Positions 22,835 to 35,800 of a stretch of 64,000 nt of DNA are shown here, piece by piece; position 1 is the first letter of the stretch; the number at the start of each line of letters is the position of its first letter. Source of the stretch: Omphiscola glabra (taxonomy: Eukaryota; Mollusca; Gastropoda; Lymnaeidae); NCBI GenBank assembly GCA_964017045.1, contig OZ024794.1, forward strand, positions 22,363,359 through 22,427,358, in the 5' to 3' direction. A program made the position numbers and the translations under genes. A model generated the notes under the pieces. It was not told the origin of the DNA. It did not search any database and saw only the letters and a program-made list of their open reading frames with translations.

Positions 22835-23227
22835 CAGGGGTCGGGAACCTTTTTGTCTGAGAGAGCCATAGACACCACATATTTTGCAAAGTAATTCTGT
22901 GAGAGCCATAGACACCACATATTTTGAAAAGTAATTCCTTGAGAGCCATACATTATGTTTAAAACTAAAAATTCAAGCAAATGTGTGCAGGGTTGCCATT
23001 TTTCTGTCTTTTAGGTCAGCGGAGTTTATCTCCTTTACCACTTCTGATGCTGAGCTGCAGTAGACTTTAGCTCATTTATAGAATGAAATATTGATATGCA
23101 AATAATATGTAGATCAAAGGAGTCTAAAGAAACAATTTTTTTTTATAATCGAACATTTGTCTGCGATCCAGATGCAGCTATCAATAGAGCCACATCTGGC
23201 TCGCGAGCCATAGGTTCCCAACCCCTG
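22835..23227. mobile_element. hAT MITE with CAGGGGTCGG termini
   Basis: Begins CAGGGGTCGGGAACCTTTTT and ends TAGGTTCCCAACCCCTG, flanked by a perfect 8-bp duplication ATCTAGTG (22827-22834, 23228-23235). Inside, GAGAGCCATAGACACCACAT is tandemly repeated near the left end and ACATCTGGCTCGCGAGCC lies near the right end. This is the widespread Charlie/hAT-Ac-like layout. No coding capacity. It ends 231 bp before the first MCTP exon. Confidence 0.88.
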
Positions 23228-23317
23228 ATCTAGTGTATTATTGAAGTGCACCCTTCTTGTCATCTAAGAAATTGCAAAACGTAAAATCCCCTAAAGTTTT
23301 CATTTGTTTTTAAAGTG

Positions 23318-23390
23318 TTATCTTTGATCCCGTACTTAAGGTTATCTTTGATCCCGTACTTAAGGTTATCTTTGATCCCGTACTTAAGCA
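23318..23390. repeat. 24-bp repeat, 3 copies, near the first MCTP exon
   Basis: Unit TTATCTTTGATCCCGTACTT followed by AAGG, ending about 70 bp upstream of the exon at 23459. Confidence 0.88.
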
Positions 23391-23458
23391 AGTGACACAT
23401 TAGACTTTCTGTTTGTAAAACTCGCTGTCACGTGTTTGTTTGTTTTTTCCTCCAATAG

Positions 23459-23567
23459 GACTCGTCCCTGGTCCCTGTGAGCCATCACCTGTCTCAGCCC
23501 CGGTCTTTCTTCGCCGTACACGTCCATCTGAAGGAAGGACGCGACCTGGTCATCAGGGATGCTTGTG
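23459..23567 (+). CDS. Mctp: MCTP exon: start of C2A
   Basis: Acceptor ...CCAATAG, donor G|GTAGGT. It reads in phase 0 and ends after one base of a glycine codon. The translation contains [21 protein letters not shown] less its last residues, the first beta strands of a C2 domain and the first Ca2+-loop aspartate. The roughly 17 residues before FFAVHV are not recognisably conserved. This is the most 5' exon I can identify; it has no obvious start ATG in frame, so at least one upstream exon is missing or unrecognised in the first 23 kb. Confidence 0.9.
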
Positions 23568-23793
23568 GTAGGTCACGACGTCAGTGGGCCTGTGTTCAAA
23601 TGCTACTTGAGTTTCTTGCAGACGTCTTCCTTAATAATGTGCTAAATTTATATAAGGGCTGCACTTTCCCTTTTGTAAGGTTTCGCTCCATGCCTGTTAG
23701 CAGCTGCGGGCACTCAGGCGGTGGTTCTCAAAGTGGTGATCCGCGAGTGGCTTAAAGTGAAACAAGTCAAGAAAAGTTCCTTTAAAAACACGC

Positions 23794-23824
<31 letters not shown>

Positions 23825-26800
23825 TACATTGGGCACCTGTCCTGTTTGCCATGTGGATACATTACTGCCTTTTCGAAGCATTGAACAGTTTGAGAAACAC
23901 TGTATTCCTTTATTTTCTACAACTTACCACAAGAAACATTAAAATACATGTATTTGATCAGAGTCACTGACTATTTCACATTTGGCTATTTTACACACAC
24001 AAAAATTATTTTTTTTAAAATGGCATTATCAAACTAACCTAAATTTTTTATTAAGTTTCAAAATGAAACATTCAAAAATCGTTTATTTCATTTATTTTTT
24101 TAACCCTATGCCTACATGTATTAATCACATCTATAAGTATAACCCTATGCCTATATGTTTTAATCACATCTATAAGTATAAAAATATAAACGTATGTCTT
24201 CTAATAAAACATGGAATTGTGAATTATTGCATAGTATATATTTTTAAATAGGCTGACGAATGACGTCGTGAATTTGACTTCGTTATATGATATGTACGAG
24301 TTGATTAAAACGACTATTCCAAATCCTGCTTTAAAAGAACGCTTAATTGTCCAAAGTGCCAAAATAATCAAGTTCTGTACGTAAAGTTTACTTGCGAACG
24401 TATAAAATACATATTTTAAATTTTTAACTAACAAATATCACACTCAATTATTTTTTTTAAAATAATGTGGAAGCTGATATGGAATCACTGACTAGTGACC
24501 GTGGGTTTCAATGAAAGAATTACAAGACCGTAGTTCAGCCCGTAACTATACTTAGTAAAAGAGCAGAGAGCGACACACAATGCTGTCACTGACAGAGTTT
24601 AGCCCGTAACTGTATTTAGTAAGAGAGCAGAGAGCGACACACAATGCTGGCACTGACAGAGCTGAGCCCGTCCTGTACTTAGTTAGCCAGCAGAGAGCGA
24701 CCCACAATGCTGGCACTGACAGAGCTCAGCCCGTAACTGTATTTAGTAAGCCAGCACAGAGCGACACACAATGCTGTCACTGACAGAGTTCAGCCCGTAA
24801 CTGTACTTAGCCAGCAGAAATTGACACTCAGTGCTGGCACTGATCAATGCTAGTGTACATAATGTAATCACTCTACTCTATGCTTCTTGAATAAGAAAGC
24901 TGGCCATTACCAGTCCTGTAAGCTTGAATTCAAATGTAATACGGGTGTTCTTTTAAATTGGGGTAGATATTTTGACCTTGGTGAATCTGGCAACATTCTA
25001 AGATTTATGAGAATTATTTTTTTTTAAAATTAGTTTGCATTATTTATTTATTTATTTTAATTATGATTCAGCTTCATCTGTTCTTTACGACGCAACATGG
25101 CGTTTGTTCGCCCCTGGCGAGGCGATGCTCAATGTTAACTTTTCTGAATGCTTTTCTGAACATCAATTTTTGTGAGTTTACATTTTTTTAAAATTCCAGC
25201 CGTTGCATCGGATTAAAAAAGAGAAATTATATTTTTATTTATAATGTCAGGCACGATTATTTAAATGGCGCGGAAGTTGATAGATGAGAACCACTGGCCA
25301 GAGGTATTAAAAACACATTTAGTGATGGAACGATTTACGTTTGCCGAACAAAACAATAAATATCCGTGAGTGGGTAAAATGCTTTGGGAATAGAAAGCCA
25401 AACACATTAGAACAAGATATGTCAACATCAATTAGGTCCTAGCTGTACCCATGGACAAATGAAAGGCTTTTATCATTGTGGTTCTTCTGTTTGTCATGGG
25501 GGTGGAGGGGTTCCCTCAGCATTAAGTACAGTCGTGTGACATGGGGGGCGAGTGTGTGGTCGGGGCTCTCTCGGCGTCAAGAATGGTGATGTGACTTCCC
25601 ATCTCGTCTAGCAACTCTAAGATATTAAAGGAATCAAAATAATACCACTGGTGAAATAATACCGTTGATGAAATAAATTTTGCTGGCATCCGTCCGTCAC
25701 AATGAGACGATGATGTAGACTTCGCAGGAGGAAATCCACAAGGCCTTGGATTATTATTCTAGGATTATAAGCTGGTTCCCAACAGCAAATCGCCCCTCTC
25801 CACGCCGCTGGATAACCCAAGGGAACATCATGTGGATGATACAGCCTGGCACCAGTGGCGTCGCGTGAGTTGTCGGGATGTTTCATTGTGCCAATGTTAT
25901 CCGCCTACGGGACTCCATCTCCAGGTTTGAATTCATAGTTTCTTTCTCCAAGGTTAGCGAGTCCCATCCACCCGGCGAAATAATACCACTTCAGAGAGAC
26001 GATGCACATACCGTGATCCATTCACAGCAATCATGCTATTCTATGCGATGGTTCCATTCACAGCAATCATGCTATTCTATGCGATGGTTCCATTCACGGC
26101 AATCATTCTATTCTATGCGATGGTTATTTTCAAATGTCCGGAAACAAATTTCATTAGCATGCATTCTGCTAGGAGATTTTTAACTAGACATTTTAACATT
26201 CCTGACAAGAAATTTTTGTTTAAATATTCTGACAAGACAACAGTTAACATTCCTGATAAGACATTTGGAAAAATCCCTGAGATTACAGCTGGAAACATCA
26301 CGGGTACGACAGCTGGAAACATCACGGCTACGACAGCTCTTATCGTAAACAAAGCCTTTATATTTGACATAATTCCCTGATTCACTCACTAAAAACAGCT
26401 ATTACAACCTTTCGCTGCCAACCAGTTGTAGTTGTCCCCCCTCCCTCTCTCTCTTCTGTCCCCCCCCTTTCCCCCCCCCCCCCCCGGGATTTATGAGTAA
26501 TATTTGTCTAAACTGATGAACCAGTCTTTGGCTTTGTTGATGCCATTCACGGATTTCTGTCGATGAAGTTCGGAGATATAACGATCAGTAATGTCAAGCG
26601 ATTCCTTCGGTTCGAGCCTAGAAACCAATTTGTTTTAGAATTCGGTTTTTCTTTTTTTTTTTCTATATCGGAAATCACATAATGCTCAGCTTTACGTTAT
26701 CTGATGTGGCGCTGAATGTTAGATCTCTTCTATATTTCATAATTAGGTAATGGGAAATATGAACATTTTTGTTTCCTCATTCCTGTCATACAGACGTATC

Positions 26801-29800
26801 CCAGCTTGCTTTTTTTTAATGAAATTAAAAAATGCTTACGACGCCCAGCAAGAAAGCATGTTGATTAAAGAATCCTTCTCACTTAATGACTTGATGTTTT
26901 AGCATTCAGGCCACGAATTAGTTCGCTCGAAGTCATAAAGAAAAGAGTTTTAGAAACAGTAAGAGAAAAAATTGAACTCGAATGTGATGTTGTTTAAGGA
27001 AATTCGGAACATTTTTATACGCGTTTTCTTTGGCTGCTCTGTCCGTTTGTTTGTGAGTCAGTGTGTGGTCGAATCTTTCATCTCAATTTTGAAGCACATC
27101 CTGATCTCAAATTGATATGAAACTTTGTACACTTAACCGACTCCGATGACAATACAACCCTTCGTGATCAATAGGTGACCCTTGAGTAACCTGAAATCCC
27201 AATTAGTGCTAACACAGGGGTACAAGCGTACATAATGAGACAACTGTTATGTGTGTTTAAATAAAACATACTTACGGAAATATTTAATTTGTCGACAATT
27301 ATTAATCTTGTTTTAAAATCTTTTAAAGTTATTTAAATTTATCGTGTAACTTATAGCTAAATAGCTATTCACTTAAATAAGATCAAGTTATTCCCCTTTC
27401 GCTGTGACCAAGTTATTCCTCTTTCGCTGTGATCAAGTTATTCCTCTTTCGCTGTGATCAAGTTATTCCCCTTTCGCTGTGATCAAGTTATTCCTCTTTC
27501 GCTGTGATCAAGTTATTCCTCTTTCGCTGTGATCAAGTTATTCCCCTTTCGCTGTGACCAAGTTATTCCTCTTTCGCTGTGATCAAGTTATTCCTCTTTC
27601 GCTGTGATCAAGTTATTCCTCTTTCGCTGTGATCAAGTTATTCCTCTTTCGCTGTGATCAAGTTATTCCTCTTTCGCTGTGATCAAGTTATTCCTCTTTC
27701 GCTGTGATCAAGTTATTCCTCTTTCGCTGTGATCAAGTTATTCCTCTTTCGCTGTGACCAAGTTATTCCTCTTTCGCTGTGATCAAGTTATTCCTCTTTC
27801 GCTGTGATCAAGTTATTCCTCTTTCGCTGTGATCAAGTTATTCCTCTTTCGCTGTGACCAAGTTATTCCTCTTTCGCTGTGATCAAGTTATTCCTCTTTC
27901 GCTGTGATCAAGTTATTCCTCTTTCGCTGTGACCAAGTTATTCCCCTTTCGCTGTGATCAAGTTATTCCTCTTTCGCTGTGACCAAGTTATTCCTCTTTC
28001 GCTGTGATCAAGTTATTCCTCTTTCGCTGTGACCAAGTTATTCCCCTTTCGCTGTGACCAAGTTATTCCTCTTTCGCTGTGATCAAGTTATTCCTCTTTC
28101 GCTGTGATCAAGTTATTCCCCTTTCGCTGTGATCAAGTTATTCCTCTTTCGCTGTGATCAAGTTATTCCTCTTTCGCTGTGATCAAGTTATTCCCCTTTC
28201 GCTGTGACCAAGTTATTCCTCTTTCGCTGTGATCAAGTTATTCCTCTTTCGCTGTGATCAAGTTATTCCTCTTTCGCTGTGATCAAGTTATTCCTCTTTC
28301 GCTGTGATCAAGTTATTCCTCTTTCGCTGTGATCAAGTTATTCCTCTTTCGCTGTGATCAAGTTATTCCTCTTTCGCTGTGATCAAGTTATTCCTCTTTC
28401 GCTGTGACCAAGTTATTCCTCTTTCGCTGTGATCAAGTTATTCCTCTTTCGCTGTGATCAAGTTATTCCTCTTTCGCTGTGATCAAGTTATTCCTCTTTC
28501 GCTGTGACCAAGTTATTCCTCTTTCGCTGTGATCAAGTTATTCCTCTTTCGCTGTGATCAAGTTATTCCTCTTTCGCTGTGATCAAGTTATTCCTCTTTC
28601 GCTGTGATCAAGTTATTCCTCTTTCGCTGTGACCAAGTTATTCCTCTTTCGCTGTGATCAAGTTATTCCTCTTTCGCTGTGACCAAGTTATTCCTCTTTC
28701 GCTGTGATCAAGTTATTCCTCTTTCGCTGTGACCAAGTTATTCCCCTTTCGCTGTGATCAAGTTATTCCTCTTTCGCTGTGACCAAGTTATTCCTCTTTC
28801 GCTGTGATCAAGTTATTCCTCTTTCGCTGTGACCAAGTTATTCCCCTTTCGCTGTGACCAAGTTATTCCTCTTTCGCTGTGATCAAGTTATTCCTCTTTC
28901 GCTGTGATCAAGTTATTCCCCTTTCGCTGTGATCAAGTTATTCCTCTTTCGCTGTGATCAAGTTATTCCTCTTTCGCTGTGATCAAGTTATTCCCCTTTC
29001 GCTGTGACCAAGTTATTCCTCTTTCGCTGTGATCAAGTTATTCCTCTTTCGCTGTGATCAAGTTATTCCTCTTTCGCTGTGATCAAGTTATTCCTCTTTC
29101 GCTGTGATCAAGTTATTCCTCTTTCGCTGTGATCAAGTTATTCCTCTTTCGCTGTGATCAAGTTATTCCTCTTTCGCTGTGATCAAGTTATTCCTCTTTC
29201 GCTGTGACCAAGTTATTCCTCTTTCGCTGTGATCAAGTTATTCCTCTTTCGCTGTGATCAAGTTATTCCTCTTTCGCTGTGATCAAGTTATTCCTCTTTC
29301 GCTGTGACCAAGTTATTCCTCTTTCGCTGTGATCAAGTTATTCCTCTTTCGCTGTGATCAAGTTATTCCTCTTTCGCTGTGATCAAGTTATTCCTCTTTC
29401 GCTGTGATCAAGTTATTCCCTTAAAATGCGTTCAAGTTGATCCCTCTCAAAATACGACCAAGCTATTCCCTTGAACACTACGACCAAGCTATTCCCTTGA
29501 ACACTGCGACCAAGCTATTCCCCAGCTACATCAGATTGACCAGATCCCTGTCTCGGCGCATTCGCCTTCAGTTCATTCATTAGAGCGCCCGTCGTGTGGC
29601 TAATGTGGTAATGTTGAGTCAGTTAACGGGCACTGGGAGGCACAGTGCTGGATTGATGGACTGTGGGGAACAACACAAGAAATCTAGATTTCGGTTGGGG
29701 GGGGGGCGGTCCTTGAGGACACGACGTCATTAAATATGGATGCAGCTTAGAAAGTTTCTGTTCAACATTTTTTAAATACCGTAAATCCTGTTAAATTTAT

Positions 29801-32800
29801 AACCCCCAACCCCCGCCCCCCTCCAAACAAAAAAATTCATAGTTTAAAAAGTATGTTAAGGGTAATTTTTTCATGCATTTAGGCCATTAAGGTGATCCGT
29901 TTTTTAGAGCTGATATGATTTAGTTTTGTTACAAGATAACCAAAAAATTAAAAAATTAAACTTTCTCTTTTTTCTGTTTCCAGGAACAAGTGACCCATAT
30001 GTCAAGTTTAAAATTGGCGGGAAAGTTGTGTACAAGAGCCGCATAATCTACAAGAATCTCAACCCAAAATGGGATGAAAAATTTACAATTCCAATTGAAG
30101 ATATCACGAAACCAATCACCATCAAAGTGAGGAGTCCGTGTCTTCAGTTTTAACCGGTTTAAAACTTTCATTTTAGAGATTTTCTTAAAGCACAGTGTTT
30201 GATAATATGATGTACTGTTGAAACCAATTCCAGTGCTACGGTCAGGGGAATCCTAATGCTATTCCACTAGTATCTTAGAGGGTATAGGCAGTGGCATCAT
30301 GATGCTATTCCACTAGTATCTTAGAGGGTATAGGCAGTGGCATCATGATGCTATTCCACTAGTATCTTAGAGGGTATAGGAAGTGGCATTTTATGATGTT
30401 ATTCCACTAGTATCGAATAGGGTCCAGGCAGTGGCATCGAAACCTTATTTTACTAGTATCGTTGCGGGTCCAAGTAGTGGCATCATAATGTTATTCTACT
30501 AGTATCGTAGAGAGTCCAAGTAGTGGCATCGTAACGTTATTCTACTAGTATCGTAGAGAGTCCAGGCAGTGGCATCGTAACGTTATTCTACTAGTATCGT
30601 AGAGGGTCCAGGAAGTGGCATCGTAACGTTAGTCTACTAGTATCGTAGGGGGTCTAGGCTTATCCTAAGACATTTTAGCTTTACTTTTAAAGTTGAATTT
30701 CCACTGTAAAACGTGAGACTTGCTTTATTGTGTACTGGTCCCCATATTTCAGGTATTCGATTACGACCGTGCCTGGAACGATGACCCGATGGGCGGATAC
30801 GATCTGGACGTCAAAACTCTGGAAATAAACAAGTGAGCTTCATGCATTCATATTCTTTAACGTGTGTCTGTATTCATGTAATATATAACGTTTGTCTGTA
30901 TTCATATAGTATATAACGTTTGTCTATATTCATATAATATATAACGTGTGTCTGTATTCATATAATATATAACGTGTGTCTGTATTCATGTAATATAGCA
31001 TGTCTTATTGCGCTAATGGGGAATGGATGTGTGACACTGATTGAGAAATATAGATATGTCATCGTTGGTGCCAACCCTATCCTTGTGATCTATATCCTTC
31101 ATATCCTTTTGATGATCTATATCCATCTGTGGGTCGCGAACACTTTGGGGGTCGAACGTCCGTTTCACAGGGGTCGCCTAAGACCATTGGAAAACACAGA
31201 TACTCTACAGTTATGAAGTAGCAACGAAAATAATTTTGTGGTTTGGGGTCGCCACAACGTGAGGAACTGCATTAAAGGGTCGCGGCATTAGAAAGGTTGA
31301 GAACCACTGATCTATGTCCATCATATCCTTGTGATCCAAATCCATCACGTCCTTATGATGATCTATGTCCATCATAACCAATTGATCCATATCTATCCTT
31401 TGATGTGATGCCGACATATAATGAGGGTTTGCCTCTACTCAGTCCCCGTTTGTTTCAGTTCTATACTCTACAAATTATATAATGGTTATTTGCATATTGA
31501 TAGAGCGTAATGATGGCACACAGCCAATCGCACCATAGTAGTAGCGGCGCACAGCCAATCGCACCATAGTAGTAGCGGAGCACAGCCAATCGCACCATAG
31601 TAGTAGCGGCGCATAGCCAATCGCACCATAGTGGTGGCGGCGCACAGCCAATCGCACGATAGTAGTGGCGGCGCACAGCCAATCGCAGGATAGTAGTGGT
31701 GGTGCACAGCCAGTCGCACCATAATAGTAGCGGCGCACAGCCAATCGCACCATAGTCGTGGCGGCACACATCCAATCGCAGCATAGTTGTGGCAGCACAC
31801 AGCCAATCGCACCATAGTATTGGCGGCACACAGCCAATCGCAGCAATGTTGTGGCAGCACACAGCCAATCGCACCATAGTAGTGGCGGCACACAGCCAAT
31901 CGCACCATAGTATTGGCGGCACACAGCCAATCGCAGCAATGTTGTGGCAGCACACAGCCAATCTCACAATAGTAGTGGCGGCACACAGCCAATCGCACCA
32001 TACTAGTGGCGGCACACAGCTAATCGCAACATTGTGTACATCAACAGTTGTTCAGTTGAGTAGTTCAGGTAAACATGCCAGGGTGCATCAATTATCCGTA
32101 GATCATTTCGCAAAATTGGGGCGTTGATGGGGCGGCATTGTTTCACCCAATTCCCCGGGATTCAACTAGTCATTAAGGACCCCTTACCTTTTGTTCGTCA
32201 TTTTTGCCGTCTGCTTTTCAGTTCTATCCTCTGTGGTGCCCGATAACTTGCGCATTGATTTCAGCCGGAAATTGTTTCCGGTGGACTGTCATGCTCTTGT
32301 GGTTGTGACCTATAACATTTTACTTATAAAAGCAGAACATATAATAGCATTATATATAATAGCATTACTTATAATAGCAGTACATATAGTAGCAGTACAT
32401 ATAGTAGCAGTAAATATAGTAGCAGTACATATAGTAGCAGTATACATATAGTAGCAGTACATATAGTAGCAGTACATATAATAGCAGTACATATAGTAGC
32501 AGTACATATAGTAGCAGTAAATATAGTAGCAGTACATATAGTAGCAGTATACATATAGTAGCAGTACATATAGTAGCAGTACATATAGTAGCAGTAAATA
32601 TAGTAGCAGTACATATAGTAGCAGTACATATAGTAGCAGTAAATATAGTAGCAGTACATATAGTAGCAGTACATATAGTAGCAGTACATATAGTAGCAGT
32701 ACATATAGTAGCAGTACATCCCCCCCCCGGGGCTCTAGTCGGCATGTCCGTCCCATAAATGGCATGTCGACAAAGAGGCGTTTGCCACGAACCCCCTGAA

Positions 32801-35800
32801 ACGTTACCCGGGGGACATGATCACCGTGTAGGGGACCCGCGCCGAAAGGCAAAGGTAACGCACGGAAACTGCGTTAGAAAGAGCACGACTGCATGGTTTC
32901 CTACCAAGTGCAGCCGAAAATAACGTAGAAACAGGTCGGGATATGATTACAGTTGCCGCATGGATATGAGGCGAAGGCGTGTGGCGACCCTAGCCGATGA
33001 TTCCAAATATGCAGACGTGAGGGTACTGCTCCTAGGCAACCTTCTCTTTTTGTCATTTCCCAGCTGCGGTGTGAATTAGTCATGCCGCAGAAAACCACGT
33101 AAACCCTATTAGAGGGCGTCTGTTAACACCTACGAGTCCCCCCGGGGTGGGAAGGGGGGTCTTTAGAGACGTAAATTATATCCACCCCAGCCCAAGGAAG
33201 TCCGGCCCGGTTGCTGTGTAAGCATCAACCCGGCTGGCCAGGCGTCCCTTCTCTGATGCGGCCTCACTCGCATAGTCAATCGAGTGGAAGGGTGGGTGGG
33301 GCTGTCTCAGGGGCGGGGAGCCCTCGGCATGCCGCTTCGCGGCCTGACTGGAATAAAGACCACGGGGGGAGTGGTTGAATGCCAGTTGGGGGCGGTGGAG
33401 GTGTGTTGGGGAAGACCTTATGAGCCTTGGCTCGATAGTCTGCTGATTTTCTTAAGTATGTTAGTTAGTAGCAGTACATATAGTAGCAGTACATATAGTA
33501 GCAGTACATATAGTAGCAGTACATATAGTAGCAGTACATATAGTAGCAGTAAATATAGTAGCAGTACATATAGTAGCAGTACATATAGTAGCAGTACATA
33601 TAGTAGCAGTACATATAGTAGCAGTACATATAGTAGCAGTACATATAGTAGCAGTACATATAGTAGCAGTACATATAATAGCAGTACATATAGTAGTAGT
33701 ACATATAATAGCATTACATGTAATAAAAGTGTACATGTATCCGAAGGCGGTTTTCAGCTAGTTGTAATCATTAAGTTGAACAGAATCGTACTTTCATGTT
33801 GATGTAGGAGTTTTGTTGTGGCCTTTATCAGCTGTCACTATTCAGAATGGTAGTTTGTACATGCTGCCATCATCTGCTGTTATGACTTCTGTCTACTAAA
33901 TACCATAGAAAAGTTGGAAGGTGAAATAAAAAATATGTATACAAAACTTTTTTTTTAAAGACTTTGTATGAAATACTAGTTCAGACCGCTAAAAAGTCTA
34001 AAATAATTCTTAAAATGCATCACGTAAAGAAATTCTGCGCAGAAGTGTAGATGAGCACTCTATGTATACCTAACTAACGCACATATTCTGGTGAGGGTCT
34101 GAGATTACGCTCTTGTGACCCGGCTAGTACATTGGCTACCAGCTCCATCTGCTGTGCTGAGCAATATATCATTCTCCTCACGTAGGGCTCTCCCGCCCAT
34201 CCTGGCATCCCTCGAAACATCTTGTGAGGGACATTCGGTCAACAGATGCGCTAGAGTTTCTTGGACCAGACTGCATGCAATGCCGGCAGCTCGGGTCCCT
34301 GTTATTATCTAGCCTGTTATAATGTGTGCCGATGGGACAGTGCTCGGTTCGCACCTGTGTCACTTGACTCTGCTGCCTGCGACCTATCCCCCACCATGGG
34401 TCATGTATGCCAGGAGTCGGAAAGTTAGCGAATACACCTCTGTACTTTTTTTTTCCTCTATGTAGCTTTAGGATTCAAGTTGAATGTTGACGAAACTTAA
34501 TGTTTTATTATTAATTATTTTTTAAAACTATTTTCTGCACAGCATTTCCTAGCGTAATGTATTTTAAGAAAAAAATTGTAATATTTTCCACTTTTTCGTG
34601 TCAACAACAACAAAATACGACAAACAGTGAAACAAGATGGCAATACGAGTAGAAAGAAAGTCTTTAATACAAACCCAAGCCAAACGACTTCTAATTCTCA
34701 CATTTCTTCTGTGTCTTGAAGACACTTGTGCAAATTTACGAATTGTATTTCCAAAACAGTTTCGAGCATTTTCTTTTCATTCATTCTTCACTGAAAAGGA
34801 AATAAGTTCAATAAAGTTAATTTTAACTTAATGTAAGAGGTATTATTTGTTGTTGTTGTTGCTGTTGTCGGGGTGTGTGTGTGTGTGTGATTTTTACGTT
34901 TTTATTGTACACACTATCTGATATTAAGTGAGTTTGTAAAGGAGAAAACGTTTTTTAAAACAAATATATATTTTTCCTGCTTTCTTGTTAAAGTTCTGAC
35001 ACATCAGCTCAACCCATCCCACCCCTACCAAGACACCATTTCTATAAAAATCACTTGGTCACAAGTCACAAAACAGATTTTACCCAATTCTAAATATATG
35101 TATGCCATTATCTCTACTGTTGGTCGACTACCCACTTCTCATTTCTCTACTGTGGGTCGACTACACACTTCTCATAACTCTTTTATGAATCGAATACCTA
35201 CTTCGAATATCTCTTTTATGGTTGGACTACCCACTTCTCACATCTCTTCTATCGGTCGACTACCCACTTCTCATATCTCTTCTATCGGTCGACTACCCAC
35301 TTCTCATATCTCTTCTATCGGTCGACTACCCACTTCTCATATCTCTTCTATCGGTCGACTACCCACTTCTCACATCTCTTCTATCGGTCGACTACCCACT
35401 TCTCATATCTCTTCTATCGGTCGACTACCCACTTCTCATATCTCTTCTATCGGTCGACTACCCACTTCTCACATCTCTTCTATCGGTCGACTACCCACTT
35501 CTCATATCTCTTCTATCGGTCGACTACCCACTTCTCGCATCTCTTCTATCGGTCGACTACCCACTTCTCACATCTCTTCTATCGGTCGACTACCCACTTC
35601 TCACATCTCTTCTATCGGTCGACTACCCACTTCTCATCCAACAGCAAACTGGTGGTTCACTGCAACGAACTACTGTCGAGTATAGAACTAATTGTTAATA
35701 GAAATAAACGGCTACAGAGCATAGACTCCATCACGGCTACAGAGCCTAGACTCCATCACGGCTACAGAGCCTAGACTCCATCACGGCTACAGAGCATAGA

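Noticed and set aside
25276..25286. GAGAACCACTG as the right end of a hAT element
   Set aside because: No left partner with matching 8-bp flank found; the best candidate at 23719 gives only four of eight matching bases.
27381..29420. CRISPR-like regular array
   Set aside because: Units are contiguous with no unique spacers, and the context is an animal intron; it is a minisatellite. The same applies to the other arrays.
31461..32015. Three overlapping minus-strand open frames of 154-184 codons
   Set aside because: They are readings of one 31-bp array; the same peptide motifs rotate through the frames and there is no splice or homology support.
32310..33802. Tyrosine/threonine-rich frames of up to 180 codons on both strands
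   Set aside because: 12-bp arrays on either side of the GC-rich block; low complexity with no domain.
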